Below, piece after piece: positions 8,872-16,880 of a stretch of DNA of 64,000 nucleotides (position 1 is its first letter; every line of letters begins with the position of its first letter). The stretch covers positions 3,654,501 to 3,718,500 of the forward strand of contig NZ_AP023081.1 of assembly GCF_026072635.1 (NCBI RefSeq). Reading direction: 5' to 3'. Below the pieces are notes generated by a model. That model was not told where the DNA came from, ran no database searches, and worked only from the letters and a program-made list of their open reading frames with translations. Position numbers and translations under genes: made by a program. This DNA comes from Pseudomonas solani (lineage in GTDB: Bacteria > Pseudomonadota > Gammaproteobacteria > Pseudomonadales > Pseudomonadaceae).

Positions 8872-9372
8872 ATGGCTGCCAAACGCCTCATCTCCGCTTC
8901 CCTTCTCGCCGCCAGCCTGCTGGCCGGCACCAGCGCTTTCGCTGACCCCTCCCTGGCCGAGCGCCGCGCCATCACCGCCTACCAGGAAGGCCCCTATGTC
9001 GAGCAACTGAAGGCCATCCAGACCGCCGCTGGTTTCGAGGTGCCGGTGGACGTGCAGTGGAACAGCATCGCGCTGCCCGACCAGTCGCAGAACTACACCC
9101 AGGACGGTTTCTGGAAGCAGGTCTACTTCACCCCGCTGGAGAAGGCCTTCGCCTCCGTGGCCGTGGACGACATGGGCAAGCAAGCACTCAAGGCCAAGCT
9201 GAGCAAGGTGGTGGTGCGTTATGACGAAGCCACCGCGCCCTCCAGCAACTACCCCGAAGGCGTGGCCTTCGACGGCGGCGTGCTGAGCCTGAACTTCAAG
9301 CCCTACACCAACGTCGACGACGTCGATGCCCGCGCCGAAGCGATCCAGAAGGCGCTGGAAGCCAAGCTCTGA
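8872..9372 (+). CDS. secreted or periplasmic protein of unknown function
   Basis: A 166-aa protein with a clear signal peptide (KRLISASLLAASLLAGTSAFA, cleavage after AFA near residue 23). The mature part is soluble and mixed alpha/beta with no recognised motif. AGGAG lies 9 nt before the ATG at 8872; an in-frame ATG at 8812 lacks a ribosome site and would bury the signal peptide. It sits directly upstream of mntH but is separated by 111 bp. I do not recognise the family. Confidence 0.7.
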   Translation: MAAKRLISASLLAASLLAGTSAFADPSLAERRAITAYQEGPYVEQLKAIQTAAGFEVPVDVQWNSIALPDQSQNYTQDGFWKQVYFTPLEKAFASVAVDDMGKQALKAKLSKVVVRYDEATAPSSNYPEGVAFDGGVLSLNFKPYTNVDDVDARAEAIQKALEAKL

Positions 9373-9483
9373 TCCCGCCGGGTCGGCCCCTGCCAGTGCC
9401 GACCCAGTCCCACGCGAGTGGGCTTTTGCGCAGAGCGTCGTGGCGTTTAAGCTGCGTCATCCCCTCCGCTCGGCGCGCCCCCG

Positions 9484-10800
9484 ATGTACAAGCTGCCCAC
9501 CACGGCCACCGCGCCGTTCTGCCCCTCTGCCGTCAGCCACAGCGTGGCGGTGCCGGCCAACGCGTCCCTGGGGCGCAAGCTCATGCTCTTCGTCGGCCCC
9601 GGCCTGCTGGTGTCGGTGGGCTACATGGACCCGGGCAACTGGGCGACGGCCATCGAGGCCGGTTCGCGCTTCGGCTATGCGCTGCTGTTCGTGGTGGTGC
9701 TGGCGAGCCTCTCGGGCATGCTGCTGCAAAGCCTCTGCTCGCGCCTGGGCATCGCCACCGGGCGTGATCTGGCGCAGCTCTCGCGGGAGCGCTACCGCCC
9801 CGGCGTGGCGCGTGGGCAGTGGCTGCTCGCCGAGCTGTCGATCATCGCCACCGACCTGGCCGAGGTGCTGGGCGCGGCCCTGGCCTTCCACCTGCTGCTG
9901 GGCGTTTCCATCACCACCGGCGTGGTGCTGACCGCCTTCGACACGCTGATCGTGCTGGCCCTGCAAGGCGCCAACTTCCGTCGCCTGGAAGCCATCGTGC
10001 TGGGGCTGATCACCACCATAGGCGCGTGTTTCTTCGTCGAGCTGATGCTGATCAAACCCTACTGGCCGGACGTCGCCGCCGGGCTGCGGCCGTCCTGGGA
10101 CGTGCTCTCCAGCCAGGAGCCGCTGTACCTGGCGATCGGCATCCTTGGGGCCACGGTGATGCCGCATAACCTCTACCTGCACTCATCGGTGGTGCAGACC
10201 CGGGTCAATGGCGACGACGAGGCGAGCAAGCGCAGCGCCATCCGCTTCGCCCGTTTCGACACCATCGGCTCGCTGTCCCTGGCGCTGCTGGTGAACGCGG
10301 CGATCATGATCCTCGCGGCGGCGGCCTTCCACGGCAGCGGCCATACCGAGGTGGTGGAAGTCCAGGACGCCTACCACCTGCTCGACCCGCTGGTGGGCGG
10401 CGCACTGGCCAGCTTCCTGTTCGGCTTCGCCCTGCTGGCGGCGGGGCAGAGCTCCACCTTCACCGGCACCATCGCCGGCCAGGTGGTGATGGAGGGCTTC
10501 CTGCAGGCGAAGATCCCCTGCTGGCAGCGGCGCCTGATCACCCGCGCCCTGGCGCTGGTGCCGGCGCTGATCGGCGTGGTCTGGCTGGGGGACAGCGCGG
10601 TGGGCAAGCTGCTGGTGCTGAGCCAGGTGGTGTTGAGCCTGCAACTGCCCTTCGCCCTGTGGCCGTTGATCCGCTTCACCAGCGACCGCCGGCTGATGGG
10701 GCCCTTCGCCAACAGCAGCCTGGTGGCCACCGTCGCCTGGAGCCTGTTCGGGCTGATTTCCCTGGCCAACCTGACGTTGCTGTATTTCTGGATGGCCTGA
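9484..10800 (+). CDS. mntH: NRAMP family divalent metal:H+ symporter (manganese/iron)
   Basis: A 438-aa inner-membrane transporter with about 11 hydrophobic segments. Both NRAMP metal-site motifs are present: DPGN in TM1 (VGYMDPGNWATAIEAG, near residue 44) and MPHN in TM6 (MPHNLYLHSSVV, near residue 226). It imports Mn(II), possibly Fe(II), with protons. The start at 9484 is the first ATG. It converges on the minus-strand secretin-associated locus with only 13 bp between stops. No clear MntR or Fur box was seen in the 111-bp leader. Confidence 0.92.
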   Translation: MYKLPTTATAPFCPSAVSHSVAVPANASLGRKLMLFVGPGLLVSVGYMDPGNWATAIEAGSRFGYALLFVVVLASLSGMLLQSLCSRLGIATGRDLAQLSRERYRPGVARGQWLLAELSIIATDLAEVLGAALAFHLLLGVSITTGVVLTAFDTLIVLALQGANFRRLEAIVLGLITTIGACFFVELMLIKPYWPDVAAGLRPSWDVLSSQEPLYLAIGILGATVMPHNLYLHSSVVQTRVNGDDEASKRSAIRFARFDTIGSLSLALLVNAAIMILAAAAFHGSGHTEVVEVQDAYHLLDPLVGGALASFLFGFALLAAGQSSTFTGTIAGQVVMEGFLQAKIPCWQRRLITRALALVPALIGVVWLGDSAVGKLLVLSQVVLSLQLPFALWPLIRFTSDRRLMGPFANSSLVATVAWSLFGLISLANLTLLYFWMA

Positions 10801-10813
10801 AAAGCACCAGCAA

Positions 10814-11356
10814 CTAGGGGGCGTTCACCTGGGGGCAGCCTCCCAGGGCCTGCAGCTCATCCAGGGGCACCCCCGCCTGGGCGAAGGATTCGCAGCCGGC
10901 CGGCAGCGTGGGCAGGACCGGCGCCCGTTCGGCGACGACGGTGCCAGGGGACAGCTCCGCAACCCGGGACGCGCGCCCCTGGATCACCAATTCGCCCACC
11001 TGGGCGCCTCGCCGCAGCAGCAAGCGATCCCGCTGCACTTCAAGCACTTCGATGCCACCGGGCAGCCGGACGCCGGCCTGCACGGTCAGCAGGGTGGTGT
11101 CGTCGAGGCTGAGGGAGGCCGTGCCCTGGCCGTCGCCCCGGCTGAAGACGCTGTACAGGCGCCAGCCGTCGAGGCCGACCAGGGGGCGCAGCGGGGGAGG
11201 GGGTTGCAGCGACAGCGGGGCGGGCTCGGCGAGCAGTGCCCCCGGCAGTTGCACCGCCAGGGCGGGGGCGCTCGCCAACAGGGCCGCCAGCAGCGCCAGG
11301 CTGCGGCGACCCGGGTGCGGGCTAGGGCGCGGTGCTGCTGGCACGTTGCTCGGCAT
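10814..11356 (-). CDS. GspC-like type II secretion protein (HR domain)
   Basis: A 180-aa protein with an N-terminal hydrophobic anchor (SLALLAALLASAPALA) and a body resembling the homology region of GspC/PulC: LVGLDGWRLYSVFSRGDGQ, then LPGGIEVLEVQRDRLLLRRG, which is the usual strand pattern that contacts the N0 domain of the secretin. It lacks a PDZ or coiled-coil tail. The ATG overlaps the end of the metalloprotease gene by 35 nt; GTG at codon 5 is an alternative start. No strong ribosome site is visible, so translation is probably coupled. Assignment to GspC is by pattern, not by search. Confidence 0.6.
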   Translation of the reverse strand: MPSNVPAAPRPSPHPGRRSLALLAALLASAPALAVQLPGALLAEPAPLSLQPPPPLRPLVGLDGWRLYSVFSRGDGQGTASLSLDDTTLLTVQAGVRLPGGIEVLEVQRDRLLLRRGAQVGELVIQGRASRVAELSPGTVVAERAPVLPTLPAGCESFAQAGVPLDELQALGGCPQVNAP

Positions 11357-14129
11357 AGGCGCTGAACAGGTTGAGGTTGCGGCTCTGCAGCAGCGGGAAC
11401 AGCCCGTTGTCGTTGAGCGTCAGCCCGTACCATTTCTGGTTGGCGCCGCCGGTGCAGCCGTAGGTGATCAGCTTGCCGCGGCCGTCGGTGAGGTAGCCCC
11501 CGGAAAGGTCCATGCAGCGGCTGCCGTACTTGAGCTGCGGCAGGGCGGAGAGGTCCCAGGCCTGGGCGTCCACCTGGCTGTCGCAGGGGCTGAGGCCGAT
11601 GTCGCCGCTGGCGGTCAGGCACTGCGCCGGCTGGGCGGCGCTGTGGATGCGGCCGCTGGCGTCGACCCGCCATTTCTCCTCGAGTCCCCCGGTGCACTGG
11701 GCCTTGGCGGCGACGTAGGGCTTCCAGGCGCCATCGGCCTGCTCGATGCGCACGCAGTTGCCGTTGTTCATCGTCATCAGCTGGGCCGCTGGCAGCAGCG
11801 GGGTGGGGTCGAGCTGCAGGGTGGCCAGCAGGGTGTCGAGGGCCTTGGCGGCCTCGGCGTCACTGGCCAGGCGGCTGCCGTAGGCATCCAGCCAGCGGTT
11901 CAGGCGCAGGGCCTTGGCCTGCTGTTCGTTGAGGCGTTGCAGCACCTGCTGGGCTGTGCCGGAGAGGCCGTCGGGGCTGTCGCTGTAGCTGTCATAGAGC
12001 ACGCGGGCCTCGCCCTTGAGAGCCGGCACCGCCTGCCCGGCGAGGGCGGCCAGGGCGTTGTCGAGCTTGGGCAGCTCTTCGTTGCGCAGGGCATCGAAGC
12101 GCGCGTCACGGCCGACGATGACGGCCGGCGCCATGGCCGGCAGCCCCTGGGGAATGATCAGGCTGGCCAGCTCGGTGGTGGCGGCTCCGGCCGTGTCGCG
12201 GCATTGCAGGGCCGCTGCGGTGGGCTGCTCGGCCTGTGCCAGGTTGATGTGCAGCTTGTTGGCGTTGCTGCCCAGGCGGGTCGGGGCGACGGCGATGCGC
12301 TGGGTCGCGCCGCTGGCGAAGCTGACCTCCAGCCAGCATTGCTGGCTGGTGGCCGCGGCGTTCGGCGCGGGCAGGTCGTAGACCTGGCCCCAGTTGCCGC
12401 GCAGTGCCGGGTAGAGCACGGCGTCGTGGGTGACCGGGTCGTAGCCGCCGAGCAGGGTGATGACCGGGACGCCGAACAGCCGCGGCTTGCGGTAGTTGCC
12501 GTCGGCGCTGTTGTACCAGACGTTGCTGGAGGTCGGCGTCTTCGGCTGGAACACCTCCATCTTGCGGGTGCTGGCGTCCCACTTGCGGTAGCCGGTGGCG
12601 GAGTCCGCCGCCCAGACCGCGCGGTTCAGCGCCGGCTGGATCTTCTGCCGCGTGCTGTAGCCGGTGTAGTGGGTGTAGCGCGACAGGCCGCTGGCGAAGT
12701 TGCCGCCGGCCATGGCGTCGGTGGCGAAGCTGTAGGCGTCGGCGTAGATCGGCATGCCGTTGAGGCCGCCGGTCTTGGCGCGGGTCCAGTGCAGGTTGGC
12801 GCGCATGCGCTTGCGGTAGGCGATGTAGCCCCAGCCGCTGTCGTGGTGGTGACCGGACCAGAAGTAGTTGTCGCCGCTCTGCCCCGGGTAGTGGCCCAGG
12901 CCGTAGTGGTGGCCGATCTCGTGGCTGAATTCGTTACCCACCGAGTCGATCAGCGTGAGGATGCCGTTGCCGCCGCTGAGGCCGTGGTTGACGGGGCCGT
13001 TGGCGTACTGGCCGCGGGCATGGTGGATGACCGCCGAGTTGGTCAACTGCGGTTGCTCCTGGCTGGCCATGCCGGCGCTGGTGATGCCCCAGTTGGCCAG
13101 GTTGATGCCGGTGCTGAAGGTGGACTTGGCGGTGTTCTCGCGCATGTCGCCGCTGTAGACGTCACCGGTGGTGGCGCTGACCTGGCCGAGGTCGGCGTCG
13201 TAGATCGTGCCGTTGGCCACCATCACCTTGCGCAGCAGCACGTCCTCGTACTGGCTGGCCACCAGGCGGGCGATGGGCACGGTCTGGAAGTAGTCGGTGG
13301 CGGCTTGTGCCGGCTGGCTGTTGAACCAGTGCTGGCCGCCCGGAACCTCGTTGCTCAGCATGCCGATGCGGATGGCCTGGACCAGCAGTTCGGCGGGCGG
13401 GGCGAAATCGAAGGCTTCGGCGCTGCGCTGGCCGCTGCGGCCCTGGTCGTCGCTGACCTGCAGGCTCATGCCGGGCACCACCCAGCTCCAGGGCAGCACG
13501 GCGGACCAGGCGCGGCGCGAATAGACCACATCGGGACGGGCGTCGCTGCCGGTGCGGTCGGCACGGTAGAGCTCGTCGGGGTGGCGCAGGGCGAGCTCAC
13601 CCTTGAGGGCGCCGTCCACCAGCACCTGCACGCGCATGGACCTGGGCAGCGCTTGCTCCGGGGCCGGGGTGACCAGCAGCAGGGCTTCGCGCTCGCTGGT
13701 CAGGCGCGGCATGTTCTTCGCTTCGTTGCCTTGCGGGTCCACCGAGTGGCTCTGCACGAACTGCAGCATGGCGGCGAGGGTGCCGCTCAGGTCGTTGCGC
13801 ACGGGGCGGGTCTGGCCATCGGCGGTCTGGTCGTAGAAGCCCAGGGCGTTCACCTCGTCGACCACGGCCGCGCTCGGCTCGGGGAAGCGGTCGCCCGGTG
13901 GCGTGACCGGCGGCGTCACCGGTGGAGTCACAGGCGGGGTGACGGGGGGCGTGACCGGTTCTTCGGGGCTGCCGGTATCGGGCGGGGTGCCCGGCTGGGT
14001 GGGCGGGGTGGTGACGGTGTTGGAGCCGCCCGAGCCGGGGCTGCTGCCCCCGCCACCTCCGCCGCCGCCCAGGTCCAGGCAGCCGGCCAGGCTCAGCAAT
14101 CCGTAGATAAGAACGATCTTGCGCAACAT
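11322..14129 (-). CDS. M66 (StcE/TagA-like) zinc metalloprotease lipoprotein with ricin-type lectin domain
   Basis: A 935-aa protein. Residues 1-17 form a lipoprotein signal (LLSLAGC), followed by a Gly/Ser-rich stretch and a Pro-Val-Thr linker of four-residue repeats (PVTPP). The catalytic metzincin-type motif HEIGHHYGLGH lies at residues 403-413, in the context of the M66 family (StcE, TagA), whose members cleave mucin-type O-glycoproteins. The last 140 residues show three QxW-like repeats (EKW, QAW, QKW) with paired Cys, typical of a ricin-B beta-trefoil lectin. GAGGGAA precedes the ATG. It lies 51 bp after the secretin and is probably the substrate of that system. Mucinase activity is inferred. 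Confidence 0.8.
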   Translation of the reverse strand: MLRKIVLIYGLLSLAGCLDLGGGGGGGGSSPGSGGSNTVTTPPTQPGTPPDTGSPEEPVTPPVTPPVTPPVTPPVTPPGDRFPEPSAAVVDEVNALGFYDQTADGQTRPVRNDLSGTLAAMLQFVQSHSVDPQGNEAKNMPRLTSEREALLLVTPAPEQALPRSMRVQVLVDGALKGELALRHPDELYRADRTGSDARPDVVYSRRAWSAVLPWSWVVPGMSLQVSDDQGRSGQRSAEAFDFAPPAELLVQAIRIGMLSNEVPGGQHWFNSQPAQAATDYFQTVPIARLVASQYEDVLLRKVMVANGTIYDADLGQVSATTGDVYSGDMRENTAKSTFSTGINLANWGITSAGMASQEQPQLTNSAVIHHARGQYANGPVNHGLSGGNGILTLIDSVGNEFSHEIGHHYGLGHYPGQSGDNYFWSGHHHDSGWGYIAYRKRMRANLHWTRAKTGGLNGMPIYADAYSFATDAMAGGNFASGLSRYTHYTGYSTRQKIQPALNRAVWAADSATGYRKWDASTRKMEVFQPKTPTSSNVWYNSADGNYRKPRLFGVPVITLLGGYDPVTHDAVLYPALRGNWGQVYDLPAPNAAATSQQCWLEVSFASGATQRIAVAPTRLGSNANKLHINLAQAEQPTAAALQCRDTAGAATTELASLIIPQGLPAMAPAVIVGRDARFDALRNEELPKLDNALAALAGQAVPALKGEARVLYDSYSDSPDGLSGTAQQVLQRLNEQQAKALRLNRWLDAYGSRLASDAEAAKALDTLLATLQLDPTPLLPAAQLMTMNNGNCVRIEQADGAWKPYVAAKAQCTGGLEEKWRVDASGRIHSAAQPAQCLTASGDIGLSPCDSQVDAQAWDLSALPQLKYGSRCMDLSGGYLTDGRGKLITYGCTGGANQKWYGLTLNDNGLFPLLQSRNLNLFSAYAEQRASSTAP

Positions 14130-14180
14130 GTTCCCTCGCTTGTTCCGGTTCGGCGTTGTTGTGGTTATTCGGTCGTCGGA

Positions 14181-16550
14181 CTACAGGGCGGTCACCTGGC
14201 CACGGTGGCTGGGCAGGCTGGCCGGCAGGTTGTGCAGGGCGCGTTCGGCCAGCTCCGCCTGGGGGTAGTCGCCATAGAACATGCGGTACCAGTCCCGGCC
14301 ATCGCGCTGCGTGCGCTGGATGCGCAGGGGCTCCCCGGGGTGACGGGCCATCAGCGCGCGCATGTACTGCTCGCTGCTGCCCTCGATCAGGTTGATGCTG
14401 AAACGCTGCGCCACCGCTGGTGCGGGGGCGGGCTTTGGCGCGGGAGCAGCAGCGGCCGGGGCCGGGGCCGGTGGCGCGACGCTCGCTGCGACGGGTTGGA
14501 TGGGGCTCTCGGTGGGCGCGGCATAGGCGCGCACGGCCGCGGCCTCGGGGGCGGCTGCTGGCGTGGGAGCTGGCGCTGGAGCGGGAGCCGGGCGGGGCGG
14601 CGGGGTTGCCACCGGGCCCTGCTGCGCGGCCGGCTGGAACAGCTGCAGCGGCTGCTGGGGCAGGGCGCGCTGGCTGTCCTGGCCCGCCAGTTGCCGCAGG
14701 TCCTGGTACTTCTCCTGGCTCAGGTCGGCCAGGCGCGGGCCGTCGCGCACCACCCGGGGGCGCAGGAAGACCATCAGGTTGCGCTTGACGTTGACGTCCT
14801 TGCTGGAGCGAAACAGCCCGCCGAGCAGCGGTATGTCGCCCAGCAGCGGCACCTTGCTTTCGCTGCGGGTGACGTCGTCCTGGATCAGCCCGCCGAGCAC
14901 GATCACCTGGCCGTTGTCGGCCAGCACCGTGCTCTTGATCATGCGTTTGTTGGTGACCAGGTCCACCGCCCGGGAGGCGGCGCCGGTGCTGGGGGCGATG
15001 GAGGAGATTTCCTGCTCGATCACCAGGCGCAGGGTGCCGCCTTCGTTGATGTGCGGGGTGACCTTGAGGGTGACGCCGACATCCTTGCGCTCGATGGTGG
15101 TGAAGGGGTTGTTGGAGCCGGCGGCGTCGGTAGTGTAGGAGCCGGTCTGGAAGGGCACGTTCTGGCCGACGAGGATTTCCGCCTGCTGGTTGTCGAGGGT
15201 GAGCAGGCTCGGCGTGGACAGCAGGTTGCTGTGGCCGCTGGCCGAGAGGGCGGTGATCAGGGCGCCGAAGTTGTCGTTGCCGATGCCGACGATGGCGCCG
15301 TCGGGCAGGCTGATCGGCGTCTTGGCTTCGATGGCGCCGAGCAGGGTGCCCACCGACAGCCCGGTGTTGCTGAAGTTGGTGCCGCCGATGGGGCTGCCGT
15401 CGGAGCGGCCATCGATGGCCCATTGCACGCCGAGCGCTTCGCTGACATCGCCGGACATCTCGACGATGGCCGCTTCCACCAGCACCTGGGCCCGGGGCAC
15501 GTCGAGTTGCTGCACGAGCTCTTCCAGCTGGCCGACCATGTCCGGCTCGGCCATCAGGATGAGGGCGTTGAGCCCCTCGTCGGCGCGGATCAGCACCGGC
15601 GCCTGGGTGGTGGTGGGCGAGGTGGCGCCGCGCAGCTGTTCGGAGAGTTCGCCGAGGGTCTTGGCCAGGTCCTTGGCGTCGCCGTGGCGCAGGCGCACCA
15701 CCCGGGTATTGGCCGCGCGGATGGGCGCGGTGTCCAGTTGCTTGGCCATGCGCAGCAGGCGTTCGCGGGCTTCGGGCGGGCCGAGCAGCAGCAGGCGGTT
15801 GGTGCGCGGGTCGGCGATCACCTGGGCGTTGCCGTTGCCGGCGGCCTGGCCCCGGCGCAGGCTTTCCTGGAGCATCGCGGCCACGTCCTTGGCCCAGGCG
15901 TGCTGGAGGTCGTAGAACGCGCTGTCTTCGGCGCCGGCACGGTCGAGCTGGCCGATCAGGGCCATCAGCCGTTCGATGTTGGCGTGCTTGTCGCTGACGA
16001 TCAGCGCGTTGCTGGAAGGGATGGCCGCCAGGTGGCCGTTCTGCGGCACCAGCGGGCGGATCATCGGCAGCAGCTCGTTGACCGGGGTCTGCTGCACCTG
16101 GATCAGGCGTGTCTCGAAGGTTTCCGGCCCACTGCCGGCGGGGCTGTTGGCAACGCTGCGGCCTTCTATGTCGGGCACCACGCGGGCCTGGTTACCCTGG
16201 GCCACCACCGTGTAGCCGTGGGTGCTCATCACCGACAGGAACAGCTGGTAGACCTCGCTGAGGGTCAGCGGCGACTCGGAGAGGACGGTGACCCGGCCCT
16301 TGACGCGCGGGTCGAGCACCAGCGTCTGGCCGCTGATGCTGGCGACCTGCTCGGTGAAGTCGGCGATGTCGGCGTCGCGCAGGTTGATGGTCCAGCGCGC
16401 TTCGCCGGCGCTTTCGGCCGATGGCGCTGCGGCGGCCGTCGGTGCCGCCTCGCAGTGCAGCGATGGGAGGGTGAGGCAGGCGCATAGCGCCAGCAGCGGG
16501 CCGCAGGCCGCCAGGCGCCGGGGCAGGGATACGGGGGTGATCCGAAGCAT
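14181..16550 (-). CDS. type II secretion secretin GspD with C-terminal SPOR-like domain
   Basis: A 789-aa outer-membrane secretin. After a signal peptide come N0 and N1-N3 domains (WTINLRDADIADFTEQVAS; repeated KH-like units such as LIQVQQTPVNELLPMIRPL), then the secretin core ending VPLLGDIPLLGGLFRSS and NLMVFLRPRVV near residue 615. Unusually, this is followed by about 75 residues of Pro/Ala linker and a terminal segment (about 715-789) whose pattern QRDGRDWYRMFYGDYPQAELAERAL matches a DamX-like SPOR peptidoglycan-binding domain. No GspE-M genes are nearby, so it must borrow a pump or act as an alternative secretin. First gene of a three-gene minus-strand operon. Confidence 0.85.
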   Translation of the reverse strand: MLRITPVSLPRRLAACGPLLALCACLTLPSLHCEAAPTAAAAPSAESAGEARWTINLRDADIADFTEQVASISGQTLVLDPRVKGRVTVLSESPLTLSEVYQLFLSVMSTHGYTVVAQGNQARVVPDIEGRSVANSPAGSGPETFETRLIQVQQTPVNELLPMIRPLVPQNGHLAAIPSSNALIVSDKHANIERLMALIGQLDRAGAEDSAFYDLQHAWAKDVAAMLQESLRRGQAAGNGNAQVIADPRTNRLLLLGPPEARERLLRMAKQLDTAPIRAANTRVVRLRHGDAKDLAKTLGELSEQLRGATSPTTTQAPVLIRADEGLNALILMAEPDMVGQLEELVQQLDVPRAQVLVEAAIVEMSGDVSEALGVQWAIDGRSDGSPIGGTNFSNTGLSVGTLLGAIEAKTPISLPDGAIVGIGNDNFGALITALSASGHSNLLSTPSLLTLDNQQAEILVGQNVPFQTGSYTTDAAGSNNPFTTIERKDVGVTLKVTPHINEGGTLRLVIEQEISSIAPSTGAASRAVDLVTNKRMIKSTVLADNGQVIVLGGLIQDDVTRSESKVPLLGDIPLLGGLFRSSKDVNVKRNLMVFLRPRVVRDGPRLADLSQEKYQDLRQLAGQDSQRALPQQPLQLFQPAAQQGPVATPPPRPAPAPAPAPTPAAAPEAAAVRAYAAPTESPIQPVAASVAPPAPAPAAAAPAPKPAPAPAVAQRFSINLIEGSSEQYMRALMARHPGEPLRIQRTQRDGRDWYRMFYGDYPQAELAERALHNLPASLPSHRGQVTAL

Positions 16551-16677
16551 GTGGAGAGCTCGACAGACATCCGCGCATCCGTGCGCCTTGCTGGTTTTTC
16601 TATGGAGGGCCCTGCCCTGGGCCGAGCGACTGGCGAGGATATGTAAAGTTGCACGCCTGTACTAAAAATCAGTGAAC

Positions 16678-16691
16678 AACTGTGTGCAGTT
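16678..16691. promoter_or_regulatory. candidate operator upstream of the secretin operon
   Basis: Perfect inverted repeat AACTG-tgtg-CAGTT, set inside weaker flanking arms GTGAA / TTCAC, about 130 bp before the secretin start. The size and symmetry suit a dimeric regulator. The regulator is unknown and the site is a guess from symmetry. Confidence 0.3.
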
Positions 16692-16834
16692 TCACAGTAT
16701 TAATCCTGACCAGTCGGGCATGTGCGACTGGTCCGCATATTTCAGAAAATCCCTGCATCTTTCCCGTCGTTGGCGGCTTTTCCCTTCGGCCGCTGTGCTG
16801 CCCACCGAGCGCCGGTAGATTTCCTGCACCCATG

Positions 16835-16860
16835 AAAAAGCCCGGCACGGGGCCGGGCTT
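16835..16860 (-). terminator. rho-independent terminator of fumarase gene
   Basis: Inverted repeat AGCCCGGC / GCCGGGCT with a short loop, followed on the minus strand by five T. It lies 21 bp after the fumarase stop codon. Confidence 0.8.
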
Positions 16861-16880
16861 CTGGTGCAGCGGGGGGAGGC

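Larger units (their letters stand above)
16551..16880. other. 330-bp gene-free region upstream of the secretin operon
   Basis: It holds the leader and presumed promoter of the minus-strand secretin operon on the left and the fumarase terminator on the right. It is AT-richer than its surroundings between about 16630 and 16760. No gene was recognised. Confidence 0.5.

Noticed and set aside
13903..14106. Plus-strand Gly-Val-Thr repeat frame
   Set aside because: It is the complement of the PVTPP linker in the metalloprotease gene.
10908..16487. Plus-strand 1859-aa frame across the secretin locus
   Set aside because: It is antisense to three well-supported genes, rich in Gly/Ala/Gln/Val from mirror codons, and has no recognisable domain. 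High GC explains the lack of stops.
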